A stretch of DNA of 64,000 bases from Nymphaea colorata (lineage: Eukaryota; Streptophyta; Magnoliopsida; Nymphaeales; Nymphaeaceae): assembly GCF_008831285.2 (NCBI RefSeq), contig NC_045138.2, forward strand, positions 35,145,115 through 35,209,114, read 5' to 3'. Under the pieces are notes generated by a model. The model had not been told where the DNA came from. It did not search any database and saw nothing but the letters and a program-made list of their open reading frames with translations. A program made the translations under genes and the position numbers. The first letter of the stretch is position 1, and the number at the start of each line of letters is the position of its first letter. This document shows, piece after piece, positions 1 to 11,099 of the stretch.

Positions 1-3000
1 TAGGACATTTTCAGGGAATTTATTGTTGAGATGCAAGTAGGAACAGTAAGAAATAAATTCATTCAAACTATTGTATCTTATCAAGTTACCAGTGGATTCC
101 TATTCATACGAACGGTAAGAAATGCTTCAAGCACGTTGATGGTTGCATAGATAAACTATGGGGTCATAAGACTCATCCTGTTTGCTTGGCCTTTTCACAT
201 TAATAGGTAAGTTCCCCGTCCCTAAATTTTATTTTTCATTGTTAATTTTTAAGGTGATAAATTACTTAAAAATTCATCTTAATAAAATAATAATTATGCT
301 ACATATAAATAATTTTTTTTTTTTTAAAAAAAATGACATACGACAGTATGAAATCGGGCCATATAATTGAATAAAAAATATTTTTACTTAGATAATAAGT
401 TATAAAGTTCCCTTTATATAAATAGGGCATTGTTGTAAACCAACTTACATTCTTTCTTTCATTTCCTTTATATAGTTTAAACAAACATAATTCATTTTCT
501 TTGTATCTAAACACGCTTTTATAATTATTTGTCTTCTTTCCCTTCTTATTTCCCTCTTCGTTTCTTTTATTTTTCTTTCATTCTTTTCCATCCCTTTCTC
601 TCATCCAAAGAGGGTGTAAGAGAAGAGAGTGGAGAGATGCAATGGAAGTGAAGAGGAAGGAGAGGAGAGTGGTGGTAGGAAGAAATGAGGAGTTGGGGAA
701 AGAACGACGGTGGGGAAGCAGAGGAGAAATAGAAGATTGGCATAAGAGTAGAGGAACGGGCGTCAGCTTGTGGCGAAAGATGATCTCGCCTTGGATGGCG
801 TTATATTGGAGCAGTGGTGGAGCCAGAAATTAAACTTGTTGAAAGGCACTCTTAAGTTTAAATTTCAAACTTTAAAGAACATTCATATGTAAAAATTGAA
901 AATTAATGAAGTTTTTATATGTAAATAAAGTAAATTCAGTAAGGTCATTGTATTAGAGGGTGCCAAGCTTTGGGTTTACGGTGTTATTTAAATCCTATCG
1001 TCCTTTATGCCAATGGCGTTCTTGCTGAAAGAGTAGGCGTAAGTCGACGAGTCGCTGGCAGTTGGACTCCCTGAGAGCTGATATAAAAGCCAACGACTTA
1101 AGCAAATTCTTCAGCACATACTGGATACGGCCTTGCGTCTTTAGTTAGAGATACCATTGAAATTATGAAGAACCAACCTTGTGTCGCTGCGTGAGCGCCC
1201 TAACTTTTCGCTGTCAGACAAATAACAAACGTAGTGGCAGAAAAAGCGGATTTTATGCACTCGCTTTTTAAAAGCAAATAGTCGTGTGGGGGCGTGTCTT
1301 GTTGTCCACTTTTCCTCTTCCTACCTTTTTCCATTCCCGGAAGCACGTCTATCCCACAAAATTCGTCTTCAAAGGTCAATGATTGTTAAAGCGAAGCGAA
1401 TAGCTGTTGTTGTTTTTCCTTCTCCCCTTTCCTTCTTCCTGCCTTTTCCTGAAAGCACCCGCCCCCCGTCTTCAGGCTCCATGTCATATGTGAGTTGTTC
1501 CTCTTGGATGAGATGACAAGGAAACAATATCAGCCTTGGGGTGGGAATGGTAACGTAATTTATATGATGTATGTGAGCCATTCCTTTCCGGTTTTGTTCG
1601 GAGGAAAAAAAAAAACTCTGTAATTCTCTTGGCCTTGTTTTTGGTGTCACGTGGGCTGGAAACTCTCCCATTGTATTTGTGTCTGTGTGGCTGCGGGGCG
1701 CTGAAGCAGTGAGAGAGAGTTGGGTCCCACACCACCACAGATCTTTCTTTTTTATCTCTTCAACGCCATGTCACCGAGAGTCTCCCCTTCCCTCCTCTGC
1801 GAACGAACGAACAAACACGTGGTCATTTCCACCTCCGACTAACGCCCGCCGTTCCGATGAATTATTTTAGTCTACCCATCAATTATTCAAGTACGTGTGG
1901 GCATTCTTTCCAGTAGATTATCTATTCCAGCTTTTTGAGTTGACAGTTTTTTGCAACTTTGGTACTTTACATAGCAATTTTGATCCGTAAATGAAATAGC
2001 CGACACCAATGCACGCAAGTGATTTTGAACCAGTTTCTTGTAGTTTTTAAAAGTTAACGGTCATGTTTTTCACGCTCACAAAAATCTGATCTGATTTTAG
2101 TTCCTACATTTTTTTTATATAGTTTACATTCATTTATACAATCAAAGAACTTGAAAGAACGAGAAGCACATATACTATGAAGAACTCTTGAGGACCGCGC
2201 TAGGTGAACCAAATTACATTCTTTATCTGCACCGTTTGGCCCCCATCATTGCAAAACTCAAAAGACAGCGATGCTTTCCTTGGCTAGGAAGAATGTTACG
2301 TTTGGTGCACATGACATCTCCCATCCCACGATATGCAACGCAACTTCGTCATCGATCATCGGCTCTTGACATCAATCCATCTGCTGCGCCCGTGCAAAAT
2401 CGTAGAAAATTTCTTCTTCCTAATGGGCCTGAGGAGACTGCTTCAGCCAATCAGAATGAGAGGAAGATTGCCAATTCAAGGCCAACCACAAGTTCAAATA
2501 ATTTTCCATCACCCACCTCCTATATATTGAGCTTCCCGATCGAGCTATACATTAAAATCAGTTGAATTCCTCATCCCCCCTCCAACCGCGGGAATAAATA
2601 CATATGACCTTTAGAACATAGCCACATGGACGTGTGGCGTTCATACTCTAGTTGCTTCAACGATAACCACAAATCCCTTTTCCAAGCGGTCCCACTCCAA
2701 CCGCGAGCTAGCAATGCTCCACTCGTTTCTTTGATACCACTGATCGCCAGGCTACCCACTTCCACTAGTTTGCACATACTTTGGCCGCTTGCCCCATAAA
2801 TAAGATGAGGCTTAAAATGATATACGACGTTGGAACTTGTGGTTCTTCCAGGATCTAATCGACGAGGCATCAAACTGCAATAGTAAATATTTTTTAAAAA
2901 ACATTATTTAGAGAGGCGCTGGGCTTACATAAATGTGCATCTACTCTACCCCTTGGTACTTGTTCATTGTGATAGGCAACCCTTGCCATCTATCCTTCCA

Positions 3001-3773
3001 TACATACCTCTTGGTTTTGGGTATCCCAGTCTACCAGTTTTATGGTTAGAGAGATTATATTAATCTATCTAACTAACCACCCACCTATGTGGTATGTGCA
3101 TGGCTCCCGCACAAAACCCGAGAGAAGAATCTCATAACGAATTATTGAGCTTATATTCTAGGGTACTGCTAGTCAGTCTTATGAGAAAGCTAGCTTGACA
3201 CCCGTGCGGGTTGATCGCAAATACACGATTCACCGATACTACTCAGTCTGCAAATGATAGAGCTTTAGAAGCCAACGAGTCAAACCAACTTTGAGTTTCG
3301 GAGGGAAAGCATTACACTTGGATGGTTGAAGAATACCAACAGCACTAAATATCCCAGGGGGGGAGACGCTTCTTTCACCCACAAAAATCCATCACTGTTG
3401 ACCTTAAAGTTAATTATAAGGAGCACTTTTCTTACCGACCGTCATACCCCTAGCTTCTTCCGGTGAACATACCCCTAGCTTCTTCAAATTCGAAGATTAT
3501 AAATGGAAAAATCAGTTAACCTTGTCCTGTACAAAAATAAAGCATGTGTTGCGTACAAGCGCTGACTCCATGAAATTAAAGCTTAAAATTGAAGCAAGGG
3601 ATGAGGTCACTAGTTGCTTGACCAAGGACGCTCGGTTGCCCTGAGAGCCCTTCCATTACAATCATGAAGAGGCATGGGGGAGATCGAGTGGGTCACAGCG
3701 CAAGATTTCTTACATGACATTGCAAGGACTAATTATAGGACTAAAATATTTTCCTCTTCGGATCCCCTTCACA
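1..3773. other. Intergenic, no gene recognised
   Basis: No open frame here resembles a known protein and none assembles into exons with good splice sites. The stretch is AT-rich with a purine-rich block around 610-720 and short pyrimidine-rich blocks. Frames of 60-125 codons (for example plus strand 2188-2565 and minus strand 2571-2873) look like chance openings; I cannot assign a function to them. Confidence 0.5.
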
Positions 3774-3776
3774 TAA

Positions 3777-4172
3777 AAGGGGTGTTTGATGAGGCTGAAA
3801 TTATATAAATTCTAGAATTAAAATTCTTATCTTTTTTTAAGAAATAGGAATTGCGTTCTTAAACAACAGATTTTGATTCTGGAATTATAGGCTCGTTCTT
3901 GAATTGAATCAAAATTTTGGAATTATAATTCTACCACAGCCGGTCAAATTAAGATTCTAAAATATTTGAATTTTTTCATCTCTTTTTAGGGCACATGTCA
4001 TGATGGCTTTTACTTATCAATTTTAAAATTTTCATTCATGTCTTATCAAATGCATCGTTTTCAATTATGGAATCAAAACTCCAAACTATAATCACAAAGG
4101 AAAGCTAGAACCGTTTTCATTCTAAATTCTAATTTTTTTTAGAATAAAAATTTAAGGCCATCAAACACCCCC
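3777..4172. mobile_element. Tourist-like MITE (PIF/Harbinger type)
   Basis: A 396 bp AT-rich, non-coding segment has inverted ends: GGGGTGTTTGATG at the left (from 3779) and its complement CATCAAACACCCC at the right (to 4172). Both ends are flanked by TAA (3774-3776 and 4173-4175), the target-site preference of PIF/Harbinger elements. The interior shows further imperfect self-complementarity built on runs like AATTCTAGAATT. No coding capacity. A hAT MITE is less likely because I see no 8 bp duplication. Confidence 0.72.
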
Positions 4173-4175
4173 TAA

Positions 4176-5855
4176 TGGAATTGTGTGTGGAGGATATACT
4201 GACCATCCTCCCTACCCCCTCCGCTACCCCCCAAATACAAGAAGGCTTATATTCTCGCCCACAATAGGTTGTGTGGTTGCAGGTAAGATGCACCATATAT
4301 AATTAATCACTGTTGTAGATCTATACCGGTGTTTTTTTTTTTTTTTGAATTGCATGGAGAGAAAACAAAAAGGGGCAGTCCAAGCACTGCCCAAAATTTC
4401 AAAAAATTTTACACCAAATATTGAAATACGAATTTCTTGTACATTCTTTGCATGCTCTTGCTACTTGGCTTCCAAAATCATTTAGGTAAAAGAAAACCTA
4501 TCGATGGGAGCTATAAATGCATCTTTCCCCTCTCTTAAGTACTAAGAGCATGCTTTAAAAAACTGATTGGCGTGATTAGCCATTCTGGGAATAACAGCGC
4601 AAGTAATAATACTTACCTCTTGGTTCGACAATTTGTAAATGAAATTTCGAAGAATAAACAGGCAGCTGAATAACCAGACACTAAATTTTACGATGAACCT
4701 ATCGCCAGACTGGCTGCCATAACATCCATTAAAACAAATGAGATAATAAACAGACAATACCCCCCAAAAAAAATCTCCCTGTTCTCAAAATAAGCTAAAT
4801 GAACTACAAGGAAACAAAGAGCAGTGACACAAATTTAATAGATTATAACAACATTCGGGAAACACTGTAGGAGTCAATTTGAATTTGGCAATTATATCAT
4901 AACCTAATATGCACCTTACAACCATACAAAAGTAAAAGGGTATATGCTTCTTCAAGAAAGCCTAGCTTATAAGTGTCCATCACCTTATATTTAATAAGAA
5001 ATCTAAAAATAATTGTAAGAACATACCCTTCAAGCACAAGATGTGGCGGAAAAGGATGATAGAACATAAGCATATTTTTAGAGTATTGGAAATAGAAGAC
5101 TTTAAAATTCTGAAATTTATAGAAATTGGAAAACCTTACAGTGAAAGCCATTAAATGTCAGGTAAAAACCCATTTTTAGATGGCATATTCAATGTGACTG
5201 AACGAATAGATAGACAAAATTTTGTTTCAATTTCTAAAGAGAAATGAACAATACGAAGTTTAGGCTAACCGACAAATTTATCTTCACTAATTGTGATTTT
5301 TATGATCAAATTGCCAAGAAGGGTTACGAAATTATTCGAAATAACCTCCTGGAAGCAATATAACATGGCTCCTTCATAAATCACAACTCTTGGACATACA
5401 TAGTTCCTTTGATGTCCTATTTAACATGTGTATATATGGACCGAATACATGTGAATTCCTAAGAACCTCATTCCACGAAATAGAATTGGATTTTTGCTGC
5501 CAAATTTCTCTCTCCATTGTTGCATAGTATTACAAGGAACGATGAAGGTTATTCATTTCCATAAAAGAACTAGATATCAGCTTGATCACGCTCTTGTAAT
5601 TGGAGCAGTGTAATTTCCAATTCAATGTTCACCTTAACCCTTTCCAACAATGTGGTTGATGAATCTAGCATTTCACTGTATGTATATCAGATATTGCCTT
5701 GAGTATGGGCGGTAGGTACTCCGAATGTCCTTGTGCACCAAACTACTGCAAGAGCATTTTCTGCCATGGTCATCGACCCGCGATAAGAACCGTGGCGGAT
5801 ACTGACACGACTTCCCACCTCACCACCCAAGCCTTTATCCTTAGACATTTATGCT
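4176..5855. other. Intergenic, no gene recognised
   Basis: AT-rich DNA with a T-run at 4331-4346. The minus-strand frames at 4542-4757 and 4897-5151 have no recognisable motif and no supporting splice structure. Confidence 0.5.
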
Positions 5856-6140
5856 TAGTTATATATTTATGGGAACCTTTTCAGGGCATCTTTTTTTCAT
5901 GCGATAAACTTTGGCCAATAGAGAGAATGAGGCCGTCTGTCGCGTCCGTCTCTTGCCATCACGGGGACGAAGGAAGTAATGACATTGGAGAGCACTCCGC
6001 CTCGGACGCCCTGACGAAGCTTGGCAACTTTGTGTCGTGAAACCCCGAAGATTTTGGGGACAACCTTGTGTCTGGCGATGCTCTCTGCCTCCGTTACAGG
6101 CCTTCCCCTGCCTCGGCTTGCCTGTTGTGAGCTCAATTCC
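5855..6140 (-). pseudogene. Degenerate histone H4-like pseudogene
   Basis: Read on the minus strand, the stretch around 5960-6090 gives ARHKVVPKIFGVSRHKVAKL followed by RQGVRGGV. This follows the order of histone H4 landmarks (RHRKVLRDNIQGIT, then the helix ending RRLARRGGV). A different frame further downstream (about 5860-5950) gives KRRTRQTA and KVYRMKKR, which resemble the H4 ARRKTVTA and VVYALKRQ segments, so a frameshift is needed. Similarity is patchy and was judged by eye, so this is a tentative relic, possibly a processed copy; it does not encode a working histone. Confidence 0.38.
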
Positions 6141-6461
6141 GAACCTGCAACTAAGCAGATCAGCTATTCTTTGTATGTACATCTGTACTTCATGTCCCCA
6201 ATTCCCAGGATTTTCCAAGCAACTTTAGAATAGCGAGAATGCCTCAGAGGCTTAAGCACAATCTCAATCTCCTTCTTCTATATGTGTCCACATGACGAAT
6301 CAAGATTTCTAGGTCCCAACCACCTGCACCTCATAATTTCTGACTAGGATATTTGAACCTTAAGGGATTATTTCACATCATAACTTTTGCCTTGAAGGTT
6401 TGGCCCTTTTACACAACTAATCTGATCTCTTAGTGGTTTCCTTTCTACTAAGGCTGCACAC

Positions 6462-6725
6462 GAGCCCAGTCGAGCTCAAGCTCGCCCAGCTCGAGCTCGA
6501 CTTGGCTCGAAATGCTCGAACTCGAACTCGAACTCGAACTCGAACTCGAGTCGAGTTCCTAACACGAGCTCGAGCTGGACTCGACTATACATAGTCGAGC
6601 TCGAGCTCGGCTCGTCTAACTCATGTAAATTTAAGAATTAAACCAATAGTCGAGCTCGACTCGTTTAACTCGTTTAGTTTAAGAATTAAACCAAGTCGAG
6701 CTTGACTCGTTTAACTCGTTTACAG
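6462..6725. repeat. hAT subterminal CGAGCT repeat array (copy A, 3' end)
   Basis: About 260 bp built of overlapping CGAGCTCGAG, CTCGAACTCGAA and GACTCGTTTAACTCG motifs, many palindromic. Subterminal motif clusters of this kind are where hAT transposases bind in addition to the TIR. It is longer than the equivalent array of copy B (17165-17367), which accounts for most of the length difference between the two arms. Confidence 0.75.
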
Positions 6726-7250
6726 TGAATCAAACCAATTGCGGGACCAGTAAGTCAATTAGAGGCGCCAAGGTTTCTTTAGGGAGAGAGAAAGAGAGAT
6801 GGAAAGTTCGGGTAATGATAACCCAAAAAGGTCAATCATTTAGAGTCCAGCACTTCAACAAACCCTCCTGCAGTTTGCACGTTACAAGATTGGAGACAGT
6901 CCTCTGTTATTTGCTAAATAGTAACTTTTGACACGAATATAGCACCAAGAGATCTATAATTCTTCAGTAGCATGCCTGATGAAAATAGCATGTTGTGGAA
7001 GACTCTACATTGCAAAAAGGACCCAGTCTGTTCCCATGCCAAAACTCAATTCATCCAATTCATCAGCTAGAAATCAATTGGAACAACGAAGGACCTGCAA
7101 ATGGCCATAGAAATTCCTTCACAAGAATGAAATGACTCTTCCATGCACTCCTCAGGTCAGCAAGTTATCCACAGAGGTGGACAGAAGACAGCTGCTGCGT
7201 TATGACCCGTAATGCCCAGATGAGAAAAAGACGACAAGCACCATAGAGCT

Positions 7251-8679
7251 CTAGTGTCTGTGAGAATGTTTTCTGCTGCTAAAATGACTATTCCCCTTCT
7301 CTCTACTTCGTCTATGGATAATTCTCAAAATTACAGTAATAACACCAGTGGAAGCCATTGCGTAGCAACCTTGGTATGGTGCCAATTGAAGAGCAGAAAA
7401 ATAACAGTAGTAACCAGCAAGAAAGTAAAAAAAGTTCAACCCAACTTCTCTCCCATGCATGCCAGGTAATGGGAACAAAGGAATGTTATGCTCTGGCTTC
7501 CAACCACAAAGACCATGGAGCATGACTCCAACTGAAAGTGCCGAATCAATGAACCATGGGAAGCTTTGGCCCATCCCAATTCTCTGAAAGACAACAGCTA
7601 ACATGATTAAAGTTTACCAAAACATAATCACCATAAGTAACTATTTCTAGAACCAATTTATCAGCCCTACATACCTGATAAATAGGCCATTTCGAGGATA
7701 TATGGAACCATTTCGAGGAAATAGGCCAAAGTGGGCAATTAAAGGAATACCTACAAAGGGCCATATGACAATTTGAAGCATGAGAAAGAAGCATCACAAT
7801 CAGCCCAAGGGCAGGATGAACAAAGCAGACCAGTGGAACTGTAACTAGTGCTACAACAGCAGTTGGGTTTCTTTGTATCATGCAAACCACCTATTGAAAA
7901 GTTAGAAATAAGAGAAAGATGGGTTACATTTACCATACCCAGCAATGATACAGGTACCTTCCTGAAAACTGCACAAGTAAATGTAATTGCAATGGAAGCC
8001 CATGAATTATCTACTTTAGTGAATATGGAACCAGTGGCATAGACTTATTCTTAACTAGTATAGTGTAAAAGCAGATTTTCCCATTAGAGAATAGCAACTT
8101 TTTGTAAAAGATTATTGAAGTCCTATCTGTAACTATTACAACTTTAAATCAAATTGAAGCGTTTGGCAACACTACTTTCAACACAGATACTATAACAAAC
8201 CATTTTTATCCGTTCAGATCTACATAAATTTTTTATAAAGGAGTGAGTATTATCTTTTTAACAAAACTGCAAAGACAGCTAAATGTATTTCAAGACAATT
8301 GGGTGTCAAACAATTTACAGGAAAACATAGAAGACATGGCCATCAACTTACGTCCACATGTTCATTTGTGTGCTCAAACACTCGTGGCCCATGTCATTTT
8401 AGTGGATGTGATGAAAGTAGATACCAGTGTATATCAAACACAGAGTTACTACCTGATGAGTTACATCAAACAGGAAAGTAAAAAAATCAATATCACTAGC
8501 AAATGAAGACAATACCATCAGCAAGATAGTGGTTTTATCAGATCCTGCATTTGATCCCCACATTGCAGGTGATGAATCTACTATAACAGTGTCAAGATAC
8601 AAGTTTGGAATAATATGCAAACCAGATGTGGGGTCCCAAGCAAGTGCTACCGGTGGAAAGCAACGCAGTTTGCAGAGGC
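7251..8679 (-). pseudogene. Captured PGAP1-like GPI inositol-deacylase 3' exons (copy A)
   Basis: Three exons of a host gene are carried inside hAT copy A, still separated by introns. Exon a (8516-8679) encodes PPVALAWDPTSGLH...VDSSPAMW. Exon b (7751-7890) encodes a hydrophobic segment with CFVHPALGLIVMLLSHAS. Exon c (about 7251-7583) encodes the C terminus, with GMHGREVGLNFFYFLAGYYC and the ending RKHSHRH then stop. These match my recollection of the C-terminal membrane region of plant PGAP1-like proteins, ER membrane enzymes that remove the inositol acyl chain from GPI anchors. The lipase domain is absent and exons between a and b seem missing, so no enzyme can be made. AG and GT splice signals still flank exons a and b, which shows DNA-level rather than mRNA-level capture. 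Confidence 0.62.
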
Positions 8680-8891
8680 CTGAAATAAAGATCAAAGCTC
8701 TTGGTAAACAACTTATATCATCAGTAACATAAGCATGGTCAACTGTTCAATAATATTAAAATTTTGAAGAGACATGCTTGAGGAATAAAATACAGACACT
8801 AATGCTACAAGCCAAAGTTGAGAAACCTTATATATATTCATTAAAGAAAACAACAAGAAAAAAAACAAGCATTACCGAGAGGCAACTTGAA

Positions 8892-11091
8892 TCATTCTAA
8901 TGATATATATTCACTTGATTCTTCCTCAACCTGAAAGAAATACATATAGTCAATTGACAAATGATTCACAAAATATTTAATGAATACAATTTCTTCAAAA
9001 CATACTTACTTTTGTTAAAACTTCATGCATTGGATCACCATCATTCTTTACCCAATTACCCAAACAAACCAAAGCTTCAACTGTGTTGGGCATCAATGAA
9101 CTACGACTATCACTAACAATTCGACCTCATGTACTAAAAGCCTTTTTTGAAGCAACAGAAGTTATTGGAATTGACAACAGATCACGTGCCATTTGTGAAA
9201 GAATTCGATACTTAGATTCCTTATCCTTCCACCATTGCAAAATATTGAAAGAATCTTCATCATCATTATCATCATGCTTAATCAATCCGTCCTCCAAATA
9301 TGTGTCTATCTCAGATTTGGTGACCTGAAAAGCAACATTCTCAGCTTTACCTAAGAACTTAAAAAATAGCTTTCTTCCACCACGTGGTGTGTCTCGACTC
9401 TCTCGACCTTGAATCCTAGAGGAATTAGTTGATGCAGTAGAAATATTGACATTCACTTCATTTCTTTGAATGTAACTTTCATAAATATCTTGTAAAGATT
9501 GTTTTATCGTTTGTATTTGTTCTTCCCTTTCTTCTCTTGACTGGTAAATTCTTGAAAAGACAAATTCTGATAATGTGAGTTTCACGCGTGGATCTAATAT
9601 GGATGCAATAATCATTAACAAGTTACAGGGTTTCCAATATTTATCAAATTTGTCCTTCATTTTCACTGTCATTGCCTTCATAAATCCACCTTCATTTGCA
9701 ACCATTTCCTGCAATATTTCTTGAATTCTCCAAATTTCAAGAAAATACAAGTTTGCTGTTGCATAAGATGACCCAGAAAATAAGGTGGACACATCATAGA
9801 AAACTTGCAGAAAATCACATATCACTGCTATTTTTTCTCAATCCTCAGGTCCAAGCAACCATACCATGCCTGGGTCTTCCATACTATATCTTGCAAAAGC
9901 ATCTTTATATGCAAGAACTGTTTCCAACATAAAATATGTTGAATTACATCGAGTTTGTACATCTAACACTAACTTCTTTGTCGTTGAAATTTTCAACTCT
10001 TTTGGTGCACCTGCAAAACCATTGAGTCTTGAAGGTGAAACTTTGATATATTTTACTGCATCTCTAATGCTAATGATTTTATCTTTAATGGCACTCAACC
10101 CATCTTGTACCATCAGATTCAAAATATGTGCACAACATCGCACATGAAAAAATTTACCACCATAATACAAGTTGATGCCGCTTTTTTCCATGTTCTCTTT
10201 CAGTTTTTTGACAAGAACATCATTTGATGAAGCGTTGTCAACTGTAATAGATATTATTTTCTTTTTAATCTCCCACTATGCAAGATGCTTAGCAATTACA
10301 TTTGCTAAAACTAGCCCAGTATGAGGAGGCACAACTTCGGTAAAGTTGATGATACGTGTTTGCATATTCCACTCTTTATCAATGAAATGTGTTGTTAATG
10401 CCATATATCCAAGTTGTTGGTTTGATGTCCACATATTTGTAGTCAAAGCAATCTTATCTACACCTTTGAAGAGAAGAAGCAATTTCTTTTTTTCATCTTC
10501 ATATAATTTCATGACATCTCGCTTAACTGTCGATCTTGAAACTGACACCCAATTAGGAAAACCAAGCCTAAGAAGGAACCTAAACCAACAATTATCCACT
10601 ATGGAAAAAGCATGTTCTCCTGTTGCCACTAGTTTTGCAACTATCTCTCTTATTGTTTGTGCATCAATGTTGGAACCCATTTCCATAAGCTTCTTCGTGA
10701 CATCTGAAGTATTCCTAGATTTAAAACTTAAAATCGTTTGCTTTTTGTTAGCAAAATGTGTCAAACATTTGTGTCTTCTCATTGATGATGTAGATCTTCC
10801 TGCACTTATCGAAAACATTGTACTGCAATACTTACATTTTCCTTTTTTGATACCATTTACATTGACCTCGTCAAAATAATTCCATATTGTAGAAGTCTTT
10901 GCCCTTGATCTTTTTGCACCACTAATACGTGCTTTAGGAGCATCTATTGAAACTCCTTCATTTTCAGTGTTGTGCGAACTCATAGGAGTTTCATTAGAGG
11001 AATGTACTCCGATTGGGGTATCATCTGAACTCTGTCTCGAATCACATACTTGCTTGCCCTTATCAATGACATTTCTTTCTAAATTCGTCAT
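8892..11091 (-). pseudogene. hAT transposase, BED finger type, inactivated (copy A)
   Basis: Main exon 9010-11091, then an intron with GTAAGT donor and TTTCAG acceptor, and a short last exon (8892-8930) encoding VEEESSEYISLE. Start chosen at 11091. A BED zinc finger (CKYC ... RRHKCLTH, near residues 85-115) is followed by the RNase H-like core (KIALTTNMWTSNQ, RCCAHILNLMVQDG) and the hAT C-terminal dimerisation region (DLLSIPITSVAS...AFST). Three in-frame stops break it: TAG after AKHLA (about 10275), TGA replacing a Trp codon after LLGPED (about 9836) and TGA replacing a Gly codon after AFST (about 9126). Copy B has Trp and Gly at the last two sites, so these are secondary mutations. The reading frame otherwise stays open, suggesting recent decay. 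Confidence 0.85.
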
Positions 11092-11099
11092 TCTTCAAA

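Noticed and set aside
2730..2760. TTTGATACCACTGATC resembling a retrotransposon primer binding site
   Set aside because: No LTR boundary or repeat partner is visible on either side, and the match is short.
6462..6725. Regular CGAGCT motifs that might suggest a CRISPR-like or satellite array
   Set aside because: They lie only at hAT ends, have no unique spacers of constant size, and the genome is a plant; they are subterminal repeats.
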